Part shown: piece after piece, positions 17,173-26,375 of the stretch
Numbering within the stretch: position 1 is the stretch's first letter
Layout: each line of letters begins with the position of its first letter
Origin: Nitrospirales bacterium
GTDB lineage: Bacteria > Nitrospirota > Nitrospiria > Nitrospirales > UBA8639
Assembly (NCBI GenBank): GCA_029261355.1
Contig: JAJDBM010000047.1
Span: forward strand, 1-64,000
Direction: 5' to 3'
Length of the DNA: 64,000 nt
Translations under genes and position numbers: made by a program
Notes under the pieces: model-generated
Told to the model about the DNA's origin: nothing
Database searches by the model: none
What the model saw: only the letters and a program-made list of their open reading frames with translations

Positions 17173-17799
17173 CTATTGCGCTCCGACTAATTCCTTTACG
17201 CAACCAATATTGACTGTCCCTCCAGCCACTTTTTCCAAATCCGAAGTGGAAACATTCCCCTTGACTACTTTCCAAGTAAGCATGGCCCCACCCGCTGTTC
17301 CAGAGATTTCTTTGGGTTGCACGTTGACGGTGAGTCCATTACGAAGACGCTTCTGTTTGCCTTTTCCTCCACCGCGGAAAGCTGGATTATTCAGAAGTGC
17401 CCCTAATCCCGAAACCATAGGCGACATCATAATTTTTGCATCGACCTGGCTGCCATTTTTCACAAAAGATTGTGTAATTGTGGTCCCGCCACCTAAGGCT
17501 GCCGCACCGACAACCTCTCGTTTCCCTTCCCCTACTCGAGTCCATTTTTGAAATTTCTTGACAAAACATCCGAGAAGCCACGTGCCTTTTTGTTCTTTAA
17601 AAATATCATAGACATAGTCAAAATCTCCGGATGCGGCACCATAATTTCCATCCTTCAAGTTTTGGCTGATGGTATTTAGGACATCTAAGATTTCTTGAAG
17701 ACGCGAGTCCTCTTCCGCAAACACCGAACTATTCATGCAGAAACTCAATATCGCCACCAATCCAATTATCGGAATCCACATTCTCACAACGATTCCCAT
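17173..17799 (-). CDS. Exported protein of unknown function
   Basis: 208 residues from ATG 17799, chosen because GGGAGG lies 6 nt before it; the frame is open for 23 more codons upstream. A signal peptide (about 7-27) ends at SSVFAEED. The mature part is soluble, with a coiled first helix (RLQEILDVLNTISQNLK), Gly-rich stretches and a beta-rich end (LTVNVQPKEISGTAGG). No family is recognised. It neighbours other exported genes on this strand, without overlaps. Confidence 0.65.
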   Translation of the reverse strand: MGIVVRMWIPIIGLVAILSFCMNSSVFAEEDSRLQEILDVLNTISQNLKDGNYGAASGDFDYVYDIFKEQKGTWLLGCFVKKFQKWTRVGEGKREVVGAAALGGGTTITQSFVKNGSQVDAKIMMSPMVSGLGALLNNPAFRGGGKGKQKRLRNGLTVNVQPKEISGTAGGAMLTWKVVKGNVSTSDLEKVAGGTVNIGCVKELVGAQ

Positions 17800-18074
17800 A
17801 GAAACCCTCCCAATCAAGTAATGAAGTCTAGAGGTACGATCAGTCCCATCCAGCAGCAAGAATAGCACAAGAATATTCTACTGACCAAACAGAAGAGGGT
17901 GTCACAAGACATTCATAAGCATTCGATTTAATCATCGTGAGTCACGCTTATACCGGACCAGAGTAGTCATCAATTTTCTACTATGGTATAGGATTAAAGA
18001 GGAAACAGTTGCGTAAGAATGAAGAACTCTCAGGATAACCACTGGTGAAAGATAGTGAGAAAGGAAGTTGAGGC

Positions 18075-19226
18075 ATGAAGGCAATAATGACCGCAGTAAT
18101 GATTTTTGTATGTATGACCCTCCCCTACAAGGCGTTGGCCACAGAGGCCTCATATCAACATACGTTTAAGACGACGTATGGAAAAACTGGAAACGCTCAA
18201 GAAGGATTTATCAACATTGGAAAGTCCATCAATTGCCTGTATTACTCGCTTCCATCCGAAGAGCTCGATGAGGACTATACCTCTAGAAAAAGTACCATCG
18301 CAAATGATGCGATGACCTACTGTGAAGAACCAGAGCCAACCATAACGTCCTTCAATCACGAAGAGAAAACCTATCAAAGCATCAATAAAGCCATGATGCA
18401 GTCCATGCATGCGCAACGAGACCACATGATGAGGCAAATGGGCGTTGCGCCAGGCTCTGATCAGGAAAACGACGTCTTCAAATCATTGGGCGATAAGATG
18501 GGTATGGTCAAACAGAAGCAAAGAGAACATATGGAAAAAGCCATATTAGAAAAGAAGCTGCCCCCGGATGAACACAAAAAAGCTATGAACGACCTCAATG
18601 GAAGATATCCTAAGGCCCAAGCGAACGGAGCCATGCAAATTGGGGCAAAAATGACTGATCTACATAAAAAAGGCACCTCGAATGGGATCGCCTGCAACTG
18701 GTATCAGGTCAAACTTAGTGGAATGATGAATAAGGAGACCCACATGTGTGCGGCGGACTGGAATGCCATACCAGGAGGTCAGCGCACAAGAACGCTCATG
18801 TATGCCTTTATGAATTTTATGAAAGAGATGTCTCAAGGAAAAGGCATGGATCACAATATCTACGAAGTCATGCAAGAGATTGATAAATTTCGTCTGATCT
18901 CGATGACCAAGGATAGAAATGGACAGGTGATCAGTAAAGAAGAATATCTTGGAACAAAAAAAATCTCTGCCCAATATACCGTGCCTGCTAGCTACACAGA
19001 AGAAGACATGATGGGTGGGATGATGGGAGAGCAGAACCGTCCCAACCAACGACAGATGAATTTCCCTGGCATGATGGACCAAACAGAACCTCCACAAGCT
19101 CTAGAAGAAGAACAGGGAATCAGTTCAGACCGACCTCAACAAGACCCTGAAGACATGAAGAAAAAGGTTGGCGACCTACTAAAAGGAATGGGGATAGGCA
19201 ATCTTGGGGATTTTTTAGGGAAATAA
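18075..19226 (+). CDS. Exported Met-rich protein, unknown family
   Basis: 383 residues with a signal peptide (residues ~2-22, ending KALATEA). The mature part is helical and Met-rich (QSMHAQRDHMMRQMGV, EEDMMGGMMGEQ), with four Cys in the first half (Cys58, Cys85 and Cys at ~214 and ~232). Near the C terminus is a Met/Pro/Gln-rich linker and a final helix (MKKKVGDLLKGMGIG). I recall DUF4412-like exported proteins having related architecture, but I cannot confirm that. An AGGAAG/GAGG ribosome site precedes the ATG. It is a single-gene unit. Confidence 0.7.
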   Translation: MKAIMTAVMIFVCMTLPYKALATEASYQHTFKTTYGKTGNAQEGFINIGKSINCLYYSLPSEELDEDYTSRKSTIANDAMTYCEEPEPTITSFNHEEKTYQSINKAMMQSMHAQRDHMMRQMGVAPGSDQENDVFKSLGDKMGMVKQKQREHMEKAILEKKLPPDEHKKAMNDLNGRYPKAQANGAMQIGAKMTDLHKKGTSNGIACNWYQVKLSGMMNKETHMCAADWNAIPGGQRTRTLMYAFMNFMKEMSQGKGMDHNIYEVMQEIDKFRLISMTKDRNGQVISKEEYLGTKKISAQYTVPASYTEEDMMGGMMGEQNRPNQRQMNFPGMMDQTEPPQALEEEQGISSDRPQQDPEDMKKKVGDLLKGMGIGNLGDFLGK

Positions 19227-19299
19227 GTTATGGTTGATGAGGGAACAAAGTACTAGAGAAAAAGAACATTTAGCAGCATTCCTCCGACCATATCTATTC

Positions 19300-19615
19300 T
19301 CACAGTAGCGAAACGTCTCCTTCCTCACAAACATTCTTCGGAACGCAATACGACGTATTCACCCTATAGCGAATACAAACATGGTCTTCAGGACAGGGAG
19401 TATAAGCATCACAGGGTTCATTCATTCACTCATTATGAAAAGTCTACGTGTATTCCGTTCGGGCAAGAAAACGATCGGAGACAAAAACTTCCCACTCGAC
19501 AGTCATGTTTGGTCGAAAATCCAGAATCTTGCCACGCACATGATTTCCCAGGGAATTTCCCGGAGCAGGGAGATAAGTCCGTCAGGAGCCCGAGGACAAT
19601 ACTGAGGATAATCAA
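19300..19615 (-). pseudogene. Decayed paralogue of the Cys-rich lipoprotein gene
   Basis: The minus strand carries LSPCSGKFPGKSCAWQDSGF, then KHDCRVGSFCLRSFSCPNGI and VDFS, in step with the intact lipoprotein gene at 20495-20866. After VDFS, two stop codons (TAA, TGA) replace the Arg-Cys codons, and a 4-bp insertion (an AATG repeat unit, GAATGAATGAA) shifts the frame. In the new frame the match resumes as PCDAYTPCPEDHVCIRYR and NTSYCVPKNVC. The lipobox Leu-Val-Ser-Cys reads Leu-Ser-Pro-Cys. So it is a broken copy. Confidence 0.85.
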
Positions 19616-19649
19616 AAAGTCGGTGACGAGTCTTTACTGCGAGGGTCGT

Positions 19650-20078
19650 TTAAGAGGCAGGAAAAACCGCAAACCCTTCCTTGTCGGCAGCAATAGCGAG
19701 ATTCTGGTCATAGCTAACAAAACCGATTCCCTTGGGTTGTTCTTGCACAGCCACGAGTGCGGCTCCTAATTGTAATGAATCAGCAGCGCGCAAGGCATGT
19801 ACTCTCAGAAGTCGTTCAGCTCTCAGTTTGACCAACTCAATCGCTGTCACCTCACTCCAATCGTCTACGAGAAGTTGCAGTCGCTCACAGCTCACCGTCA
19901 ATTCCTTCTGGGTGACGGTGCCCTCTCGCAATCTCCGAAATAATGCTGAAAGGACCTCCGTGGACGTCAGAGTCCATACCAACATCTTGGGGTCGGTTCG
20001 ATAGAGTTCGAGCGCTTCGTCAGTGGCTGATTCATGAAAGACCAAGGGCACGACTGCTGAGGAATCCCAAATTTTCAA
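19650..20078 (-). CDS. vapC: VapC-type PIN-domain ribonuclease toxin
   Basis: 142 residues, a single PIN domain. Acidic metal-binding residues sit at the expected places: D5 (IWDSSAVVP), E41 (TSTEVLSAL), D100 (RAADSLQLG) and D124 (VSYDQNL). Such enzymes cut tRNA or rRNA with Mg2+ and are blocked by the co-transcribed antitoxin. It overlaps vapB by 4 bp (ATGA). Both flanking genes are copies of one lipoprotein gene. Confidence 0.88.
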   Translation of the reverse strand: MKIWDSSAVVPLVFHESATDEALELYRTDPKMLVWTLTSTEVLSALFRRLREGTVTQKELTVSCERLQLLVDDWSEVTAIELVKLRAERLLRVHALRAADSLQLGAALVAVQEQPKGIGFVSYDQNLAIAADKEGFAVFPAS

Positions 20079-20368
20079 CGGTCTCCTCGACGCTCTTCCA
20101 ATAAAGCCTCAAGAACGTTTGCCGAGGCGTTCCCGGGAGGCGGAGTCTGCGAGATTTGCTTACTCCCTTTCATGGGACCACAACGGATGAAGTCCAGGCG
20201 AGCCAGGCTGCTCACCCATTCCTCATCGTGCTCATCCGACAGGCCGACTGGCACCAGCCTCGCCACGGGTTGATCCCGGTCCAAGACCTCCACAATGTGC
20301 CCCTTCCGGACTTTCTGAAGATAACGACTCAGATTATTCTTAAGTGTAGATACATTAGCCTTTATCAT
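20075..20368 (-). CDS. vapB: Phd/YefM-type antitoxin of the VapC toxin
   Basis: 97 residues from the ATG at 20368. The first 50 residues (IKANVSTLKNNLSRYLQKVR, then GHIVEVLDRDQPVARLVPV) are the typical Phd/YefM DNA-binding fold. The C-terminal half is charged and of low complexity, probably the toxin-wrapping tail. The dyad TGACA-ATA-TGTCA about 22 bp before the start may be its own operator. It is translated with the toxin through a 4-bp overlap. Confidence 0.87.
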   Translation of the reverse strand: MIKANVSTLKNNLSRYLQKVRKGHIVEVLDRDQPVARLVPVGLSDEHDEEWVSSLARLDFIRCGPMKGSKQISQTPPPGNASANVLEALLEERRGDR

Positions 20369-20389
20369 ATAGCTATAATAGCCACACAA

Positions 20390-20402
20390 TGACAATATGT
20401 CA
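20390..20402. promoter_or_regulatory. Palindrome upstream of vapB (probable autoregulation operator)
   Basis: TGACA at 20390-20394 and TGTCA at 20398-20402 form a perfect 5-bp dyad with spacer ATA, about 22 bp before the vapB ATG. TA antitoxins of this family usually repress their own promoter by binding such dyads. Which promoter it overlaps is not clear. Confidence 0.5.
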
Positions 20403-20494
20403 ATGACCTCTTATACATTGAACATCCAGCCATATGAAGATACTCGACACAACAAAGTGCCACACGTTACTCATCTAGCAGCCAATGTCCTCTA

Positions 20495-20866
20495 TCACTC
20501 ACTATCCGAACAATAATTCTTCGGAACGCAATACGACGTATTCTCGCTATAGCGAATACAGACATGATCATCAGGACAGGGAGTGTCAGCATCACATGCT
20601 TGATTCACACATCGTGAGAAGTCGACTTGCTTGCCATTTGGACAGGAAAACGATCGGAGACAAAAAATCCCAATCCGACAATCATGTTTCGCGGTAAACC
20701 CCGAGCCTTCCCAAGAACACGAGTCCCCCGGAGCTTTGCCTGAGCAGGAGACCAGCAGCAGATTCCCCACAATCAAAAAAAGGAATAGCCACCAATACTT
20801 GAAATGTCTGGCATTTACTCCTGACCTGCTATTTTTAATTCCTGTCTGATATCGAGATACGAGCAA
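20495..20866 (-). CDS. Cys-rich outer-membrane lipoprotein
   Basis: Up to 123 residues. No ATG is in frame; the TTG at 20866 follows AGGGGGGTGA at very short spacing and is the most plausible start. A hydrophobic segment (WWLFLFLIVGNLLLVSC) ends in a lipobox Cys. The mature domain holds about eleven more Cys (DSCSWEGSGF, DCRIGIFC, SFSCPNG, NQACDADTPCPDDHVC, SYCVPKNYC), suggesting a disulfide-rich extracellular domain. A paralogue that has decayed lies at 19300-19615. Function unknown. Confidence 0.72.
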   Translation of the reverse strand: MLVSRYQTGIKNSRSGVNARHFKYWWLFLFLIVGNLLLVSCSGKAPGDSCSWEGSGFTAKHDCRIGIFCLRSFSCPNGKQVDFSRCVNQACDADTPCPDDHVCIRYSENTSYCVPKNYCSDSE

Positions 20867-20930
20867 TCACCCCCCTAGTTCGTTGACACGTGAATGGCAA
20901 TGACACCCCGATATGCTTCTCTCTTAATCA

Positions 20931-23900
20931 TCACTTAAATCCCGGGTCCGGGTGCCCCCAGTTCTTATACGCCGCAATCTTTGCCTTATAGAATTTGACA
21001 ACCTTCTCAACGTCTGCATTGGTGTAATTCAAGGCGAGAGCCATCTTCATGGGCTCAAGTGATAGTCCGGGTTGAAACTTCAAACTTCCATCAACGTCGT
21101 GCCACCCACCGTACATAATGTCATTCGTAAGTTGAGCTTCGGGGTAGCCATCGATTATGCCTCTCTTTCGGAACACTCCAGTGCCTTTATATTTGATAAA
21201 AAAGCGTGAGCTTCCATCTTGTAAGGTCTCCACTGTTCCTGCAGCAGGATTTCCCGGTGTGTTAACAATCACTTCAACTGCATCGACATCCGTCCCCGCC
21301 AGATGATTAACAAATTCAAGAATGAACGTTTGCTCTTTCATCGATGAAGATACGGCTCGACATGCCGTGCTGACAGCCACTGGAACGCCCGTAGTTACTG
21401 AACTACATTGATAAACCAAAATGCCTACTAGGCTCTTCACAAACTTTTTTGTGTCTTTGTCATAGTAATAGTTTGCAGTACCCACGGACCGTAAAGCTAC
21501 CAAGGACTCCTGTATTTTTAGCTTGCCGACTTTTTTGGTAAAAAAAGTACCGGGATAAAAAGACAGAAGGTCAGTGACTTGAGTGTGGAAAGCTAGCTGA
21601 AATTTATCTGACCGATACGACTGATTATGGAGCGTGAGTTTTTGAAACTCATTCTCTTCGTTGCTGCTACTAGCCTGAGCCGGGTGGTCTAGACTCAGGG
21701 AATGGCCAATTTCATGAACAGCCGTTTTCGCAAACATATTAATAATCTCTTTGCGCATAAAAGCCACCTTGCTCTGTCCAACTCCCCAATGGGCTTCAAG
21801 CATCCCATCCGCAAAAAGATTGACCTCATCCAGTAAGTTCTGATTAAGAATTTCACTTAGCCGAAAAGCGAGCTCCGCTCGATTAAACTTCATGGGGGCA
21901 TGAAGAAGCGCTTTGATTGCCTCAAAGTTCTCGGTTCCTGCAGGTGTCGCCCCCATTTTAAAGTTTGCTCCCTTATTGCTAAGCGCACCCCAATTCATCT
22001 TGACAGTATTATTCGGATCGGGGCTACTCACCCACTCTACCCCCTGCATCAACTCTGTTCCCCAGAGCGTTTCCATCTGTTTTTTGATATCCTCTCCTAA
22101 TCTTTTCCTTTTGTGATACGAATCAAACAGCGAACGTTCTCGAGTAGGGACTAGCGCCGGATGAACATGCCAATCTGTCGTATTATCTTGTGCATATTGG
22201 CCTACTTGTGCATACACGTTTACCGCATCCAACGTATGATCAAGTGAAGGAAAATTAAAAAATATCTTATTTTTTGGCATTGCCCTTCCTTGAATGTTTA
22301 ACTCCCCAACATGAAAACCTCCATTTTTTGTCTCGACAAAGATGATTCCCTGCTTAGACACGTAGGGAGATGTGCTTGTCAAAGGATCAAAAATAAACAT
22401 CGCTTGTTTATTAGCAAGTTGTGGAGCAGAAAAGTCAGGATCCTCAAAAAGAGTAAAGACAACTTCTGCTTCAGGATGTACCTGAAGGCTGACTAGTCGC
22501 CTACGCCTGACGTCACCAGAGCCATCGGCTAGAGTCTTAGACATCTCGACAAGACCATCTGTATGATCGTCATCCGCCACATCTACAAAGCGATAGACGT
22601 TAAATGAGTCATTGACTAATAGATTAGTCGACGCTCTCTCTGTACTCATCGGCCCTTCCTCTGAACTTGGGACCTCTCCTTCCGGACTTGTCTTTTTTTC
22701 CAGACATGTTAGCTCGCCCTTAATCTTTTTCGAATTTTTCTCTGTACAAATTCTGATCTCGACCTTGGCACCCAAAAGAAGGTCTTTGGTTCGATGAATT
22801 AAAGAACCATCCAAATACGGGACAACTTTTGAAGTTAAAACCTTAGATTCATTAGGACGCAGGACAAACTTTTTCGGTCGGAGCGATTCAAAGAAGCTAA
22901 TGGGGTCAGGTTTAAATGAAGGCCTTTTAACCTTGATGTTTACGACGACGGGTAAGGTGAATTCTTCAGTGGGGCTACAAGATTTTTTGTCTTGAGAGTT
23001 ACCCTTGTGTGTAAACTTCAACTCAAATTTACCGTCATCATTGTAAAAGAACTGATGTTTGAGGTCCGCCTCCCCATTTAATTGCACCAACACTGATGGT
23101 GGGCATTGCGGCACTGGAGGAGCCACGGCCCCACAGGTGACATAGATTGTTCCAAGTGACACCACGCTGACCACCACACAGCCATTGTGAGCCGCGACAC
23201 GGGTTGGCACTGGAGGTTCAGAATTATGATTAATGTCAGGTGCGATAAAAGCCTTGGAAAGTGTTTTGCCTTGATAGCCATACGCCATGGCCCCGACATG
23301 TTCTTCCTTCATTCCCCAAGCTGGAACGACAATCGTTTGCCCATCAATGGCAATGGATTTATAAAAGATAAATGGACTATCAACGGCCGCCATTTCCCTA
23401 TATCGTAACCGCGTCTGTGGGCCTCCTTGTTTCATGAGATACCCAAAGTAATACCCGCAGTCTTTCGGCCCAAAGCAGTGATGGTCTGAGGCATCGCGGC
23501 CAGTGACAATCGTACCCTTGTCGATAGCCACCGCAAATCCAAATCCACCGGCTTGATCTTGGGGACTGAGTGCAGATGTATGCTGCCACTGAGCATTCGC
23601 CAATTTGTAGACATGAATACTCCCGTGTCCTTCACTGTTGGGACCGTAGTAGTCTTTCCAACCTTGAGGATTCCCAATGACGGCCGTGTTGCCATCAATG
23701 CCCACACTAAACCCAAAATTATCTTTACATTGGGCAACGGGACTTAAATAGTTACACCCCTGGCTATCAGGTGGATCGAAACGCTGTTCCTCAACCCATC
23801 CATCTTCAGTACGATGAAAGATGTAGGCCATCCCTACCCCATGAAAACCGGGGCTACCAACAATGAGTCGGTCACCATCAAGATCGAGGGAAAATCCAAA

Positions 23901-25049
23901 ATTACTGAGATCATCACGAAGCTTAGACCCTGCTGAAGGCAAAAGGCGTTGGTCAAACACCCATTGCTTCTGTTCTTTACGAAAGACATACACCGCCCCT
24001 TCTCGACTTCCCCAATTTCCCCACAATGGCGGACCACTCTCTTTATCCGCAGGAGCCCCGACGGCCGCATACATGTCGTTAATGGCGACAGCCTTCCCGA
24101 AATTGTCGGCATCACTTCTCGACCGCGCCCAAGGTTCCATCAACACCTGCGTTTCAGTCCAAGCTCCGCTTTTTCGTTCAAGAATGTAGGCCCGTCCCTC
24201 CTCCGGAGGCCCGTTCAGTCCACCATTAGGCGCTCCCACGATGAGATGGTTATGATAAATATCCACGTCGCTTCCACATTCATGCTCCCAAGTACAATTG
24301 CTCAACTGTAATGCCGTCAACGAAGTTGTCGAACCCGTTGGAGCGGCGGTCAAGGTCCTAACAGGCGTAGCAGGATCGTCCTGACTCGCAGCCGAAGCCG
24401 CATCTGATGCCGATGCTGAGAGCTGGTTCTCTGCGTTGTTCTGCGTAGACTGTTTAACGTCATCCCTTCTTTTTCTCTTCGCATTCTTTCGTTGACTCAA
24501 GTCGGTTAAATCTTCAGGCAATACAGTTGGGAGACTCAGCTCGTTTAATTGCGTATTGACCGGTGGTTCATGATCTGAGTTTGGACCACCAGGTTCAGAC
24601 TGCGTGACATCAGATTCAGCCCCTGCCACTTGAGACTTAGCGGGTTGATCCAATTTTGAGGCGTCTTCTTGTGACAAGAAGACAAAGCGTACCCGGCCCT
24701 TACAACCTGGCCCCCAACGATAGCCCGTGGGCTTTCGATCCACGCTGACCTTAGAGCCATACACGACATCCTCAAGCCCTGTCGAAACGGGTGGAGATTG
24801 GTATTCTCCATTGATGGTCACAATCCGTACCACTCGGACCGCGTCCGGTGGTAAATCTGGGCCATCAAAATGTGATGTCGGTATTTTACAATTTCCAGGA
24901 AGTGAATCGAATTGAAGAAAGCCATCTCCGAAATCTGAACCTTGTGACGATACATTGCCAGCAATCACGAGTAAAATGCTGACCACAAACACAAGAGCCA
25001 CACCGAATTGGAGAAATCCTGATACATTCTGTTGAATTTCAACTTTCAT
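20931..25049 (-). CDS. Large exported FG-GAP-type repeat protein with a metzincin protease domain
   Basis: 1372 residues from the ATG at 25049, which has AGGGAG 5 nt upstream (a GTG two codons earlier is less likely). Residues ~12-36 form a signal or anchor segment. About residues 250-650 carry repeats of the kind DNFGFSVGIDGNTAVIGNP and GDRLIVGSPG, i.e. FG-GAP/beta-propeller units (GG-x-FG-x-S-x-x-x-GDxx). Near residues 1112-1122 is HEIGHSLSLDH, the HExxHxxxxxH zinc site of metzincins, followed ~190 residues later by DIMYGG, a plausible Met-turn. So an exported, matrixin-like peptidase is attached to a propeller. Substrate and surface location are inferred. Confidence 0.82.
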   Translation of the reverse strand: MKVEIQQNVSGFLQFGVALVFVVSILLVIAGNVSSQGSDFGDGFLQFDSLPGNCKIPTSHFDGPDLPPDAVRVVRIVTINGEYQSPPVSTGLEDVVYGSKVSVDRKPTGYRWGPGCKGRVRFVFLSQEDASKLDQPAKSQVAGAESDVTQSEPGGPNSDHEPPVNTQLNELSLPTVLPEDLTDLSQRKNAKRKRRDDVKQSTQNNAENQLSASASDAASAASQDDPATPVRTLTAAPTGSTTSLTALQLSNCTWEHECGSDVDIYHNHLIVGAPNGGLNGPPEEGRAYILERKSGAWTETQVLMEPWARSRSDADNFGKAVAINDMYAAVGAPADKESGPPLWGNWGSREGAVYVFRKEQKQWVFDQRLLPSAGSKLRDDLSNFGFSLDLDGDRLIVGSPGFHGVGMAYIFHRTEDGWVEEQRFDPPDSQGCNYLSPVAQCKDNFGFSVGIDGNTAVIGNPQGWKDYYGPNSEGHGSIHVYKLANAQWQHTSALSPQDQAGGFGFAVAIDKGTIVTGRDASDHHCFGPKDCGYYFGYLMKQGGPQTRLRYREMAAVDSPFIFYKSIAIDGQTIVVPAWGMKEEHVGAMAYGYQGKTLSKAFIAPDINHNSEPPVPTRVAAHNGCVVVSVVSLGTIYVTCGAVAPPVPQCPPSVLVQLNGEADLKHQFFYNDDGKFELKFTHKGNSQDKKSCSPTEEFTLPVVVNIKVKRPSFKPDPISFFESLRPKKFVLRPNESKVLTSKVVPYLDGSLIHRTKDLLLGAKVEIRICTEKNSKKIKGELTCLEKKTSPEGEVPSSEEGPMSTERASTNLLVNDSFNVYRFVDVADDDHTDGLVEMSKTLADGSGDVRRRRLVSLQVHPEAEVVFTLFEDPDFSAPQLANKQAMFIFDPLTSTSPYVSKQGIIFVETKNGGFHVGELNIQGRAMPKNKIFFNFPSLDHTLDAVNVYAQVGQYAQDNTTDWHVHPALVPTRERSLFDSYHKRKRLGEDIKKQMETLWGTELMQGVEWVSSPDPNNTVKMNWGALSNKGANFKMGATPAGTENFEAIKALLHAPMKFNRAELAFRLSEILNQNLLDEVNLFADGMLEAHWGVGQSKVAFMRKEIINMFAKTAVHEIGHSLSLDHPAQASSSNEENEFQKLTLHNQSYRSDKFQLAFHTQVTDLLSFYPGTFFTKKVGKLKIQESLVALRSVGTANYYYDKDTKKFVKSLVGILVYQCSSVTTGVPVAVSTACRAVSSSMKEQTFILEFVNHLAGTDVDAVEVIVNTPGNPAAGTVETLQDGSSRFFIKYKGTGVFRKRGIIDGYPEAQLTNDIMYGGWHDVDGSLKFQPGLSLEPMKMALALNYTNADVEKVVKFYKAKIAAYKNWGHPDPGFK

Positions 25050-25158
25050 CGTCACTCCCTTTATGACATCTCATATAGGTAACGCCAACCCATAAGACAG
25101 TCAGTGCTCTATCTACTCAAGCTGAGAACCCTGGATATGCGATCATCCTCACACATGT

Positions 25159-25488
25159 TTAGTTCCTTGCCCGAAGGATAATCTCTTTTTCTTCGCCTGC
25201 TTTAATCGTAGACACCGGACGATCGTATGTCTTGCCCTTACGTTCATACGCTTTCACATTATTCTCGAACTCTCCAGCGAAAAATTCCTTGGCAGCTTGT
25301 TTCGCAACAGTAATCTTTCGCGATGTATCTGGCAGCTCGCCCCACATGGAATTGGAACCATCAAAAATCATGTACATCCCAGGACGGTTAGGCTCCTTGG
25401 CTTGAATCGAATTTTCGCCACCGCTTAAAACACAGCATGCCAGTAACGTGATGAATATGAAACGTGTGAGTATCATGGTGGCATTCAT
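25159..25488 (-). CDS. Truncated VWA-domain protein (exported or lipoprotein)
   Basis: About 109 residues (start among several Met codons; ATG 25488 shown). After a hydrophobic N terminus (FIFITLLACCVLSGG) comes IFDGSNSMWGELP, i.e. the MIDAS D-x-S-x-S of a von Willebrand factor A domain, and KITVAKQAAKEFF. A full VWA domain needs ~180 residues with Thr and Asp metal ligands further on; here only ~30 residues of it remain, followed by a basic tail (AYERKGKTYDRPVSTIKAGE). I take it for an internally deleted gene that still has an open frame. It is 109 bp downstream of the metzincin gene start and in the same orientation. Confidence 0.55.
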   Translation of the reverse strand: MNATMILTRFIFITLLACCVLSGGENSIQAKEPNRPGMYMIFDGSNSMWGELPDTSRKITVAKQAAKEFFAGEFENNVKAYERKGKTYDRPVSTIKAGEEKEIILRARN

Positions 25489-25707
25489 TCCCTTCATTGG
25501 AAATAGCAAAATGCTATTATACAGAACCCACTACAAGGGAAAATATAAATGAATGATAGAGACACGATAGCGAAACTTAAGAATGGTCTTTGTACAGGAC
25601 GGACGGATTGAATGTGGAAAGTACGTGAGCCCGATAAAGCGACTCGAAAGGCAGGCAGAAAATAGGGAAACCCTGATAGATGACGAAAACGCGGGAAGAC
25701 AGGAAAA

Positions 25708-26049
25708 TTAAGTGGGTTGGGTAAAGGTGGCGTACTCAGGATCTGTGTCAAATATAGGAAGGATCGAGGAGAGGTTCATGGCATTCAAAGCAATTTTGAC
25801 GATATCTTGTGGATTCACAAGAATCACTTTCCCCTTAATCCCTTTAAACATTTTGGCGGCCAGGACCAAAGTCCCAATTCCAACGCTATCGATAAATGTA
25901 ACACCCTGCAGATCAAGAATGAGACCTTTGGTTCCATTTTTTTTATGACTCTCAATCCTGTCACGAAAGCTATTCCGTGAGAAAGTATCTAACTTCCCAG
26001 TTAAACTCAGGACATGCATGCCATTGACTGATTTTTCTTTAATTACCAT
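25708..26049 (-). CDS. STAS-domain anti-sigma-factor antagonist-like protein
   Basis: 113 residues from ATG 26049 (MVIKEKSVNG). A stand-alone STAS domain of the SpoIIAA/RsbV kind: LSLTGKLDTFSRNSFRDRI, then GLILDLQGVTFIDSVGIGTL, where the Ser of DSVG (S55) is the expected phosphorylation site. Such proteins bind an anti-sigma kinase and release a sigma factor; here no kinase or sigma gene is adjacent, so the partner is elsewhere. Confidence 0.85.
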   Translation of the reverse strand: MVIKEKSVNGMHVLSLTGKLDTFSRNSFRDRIESHKKNGTKGLILDLQGVTFIDSVGIGTLVLAAKMFKGIKGKVILVNPQDIVKIALNAMNLSSILPIFDTDPEYATFTQPT

Positions 26050-26375
26050 AACCAAAGTACCGGTGATTGAACAAAGAAGCATACTCGTGCTTCACAACCA
26101 TTCCTATGGCTCACTTCTTCTTTCGGTCACTTTCTTGACAAACTAAACTCTTACCTTTTATTGGTGGGTGCCACATAAACATTCATTGCATATTAAGGGC
26201 ACTTGCCCTATCCTTCCTTGAGAATGTGACACCACAAGACGAGAAGCAGAAATAAAGAGAATCAATCCTCTGACAAAACAGACATTCACCCATCAGCCTT
26301 CTCACCAAAGGCCTAACTGAAGCCCGCTCGTATGACAGTTCGAATAGAATAAACACGTCAAAGACAAACAGATTT

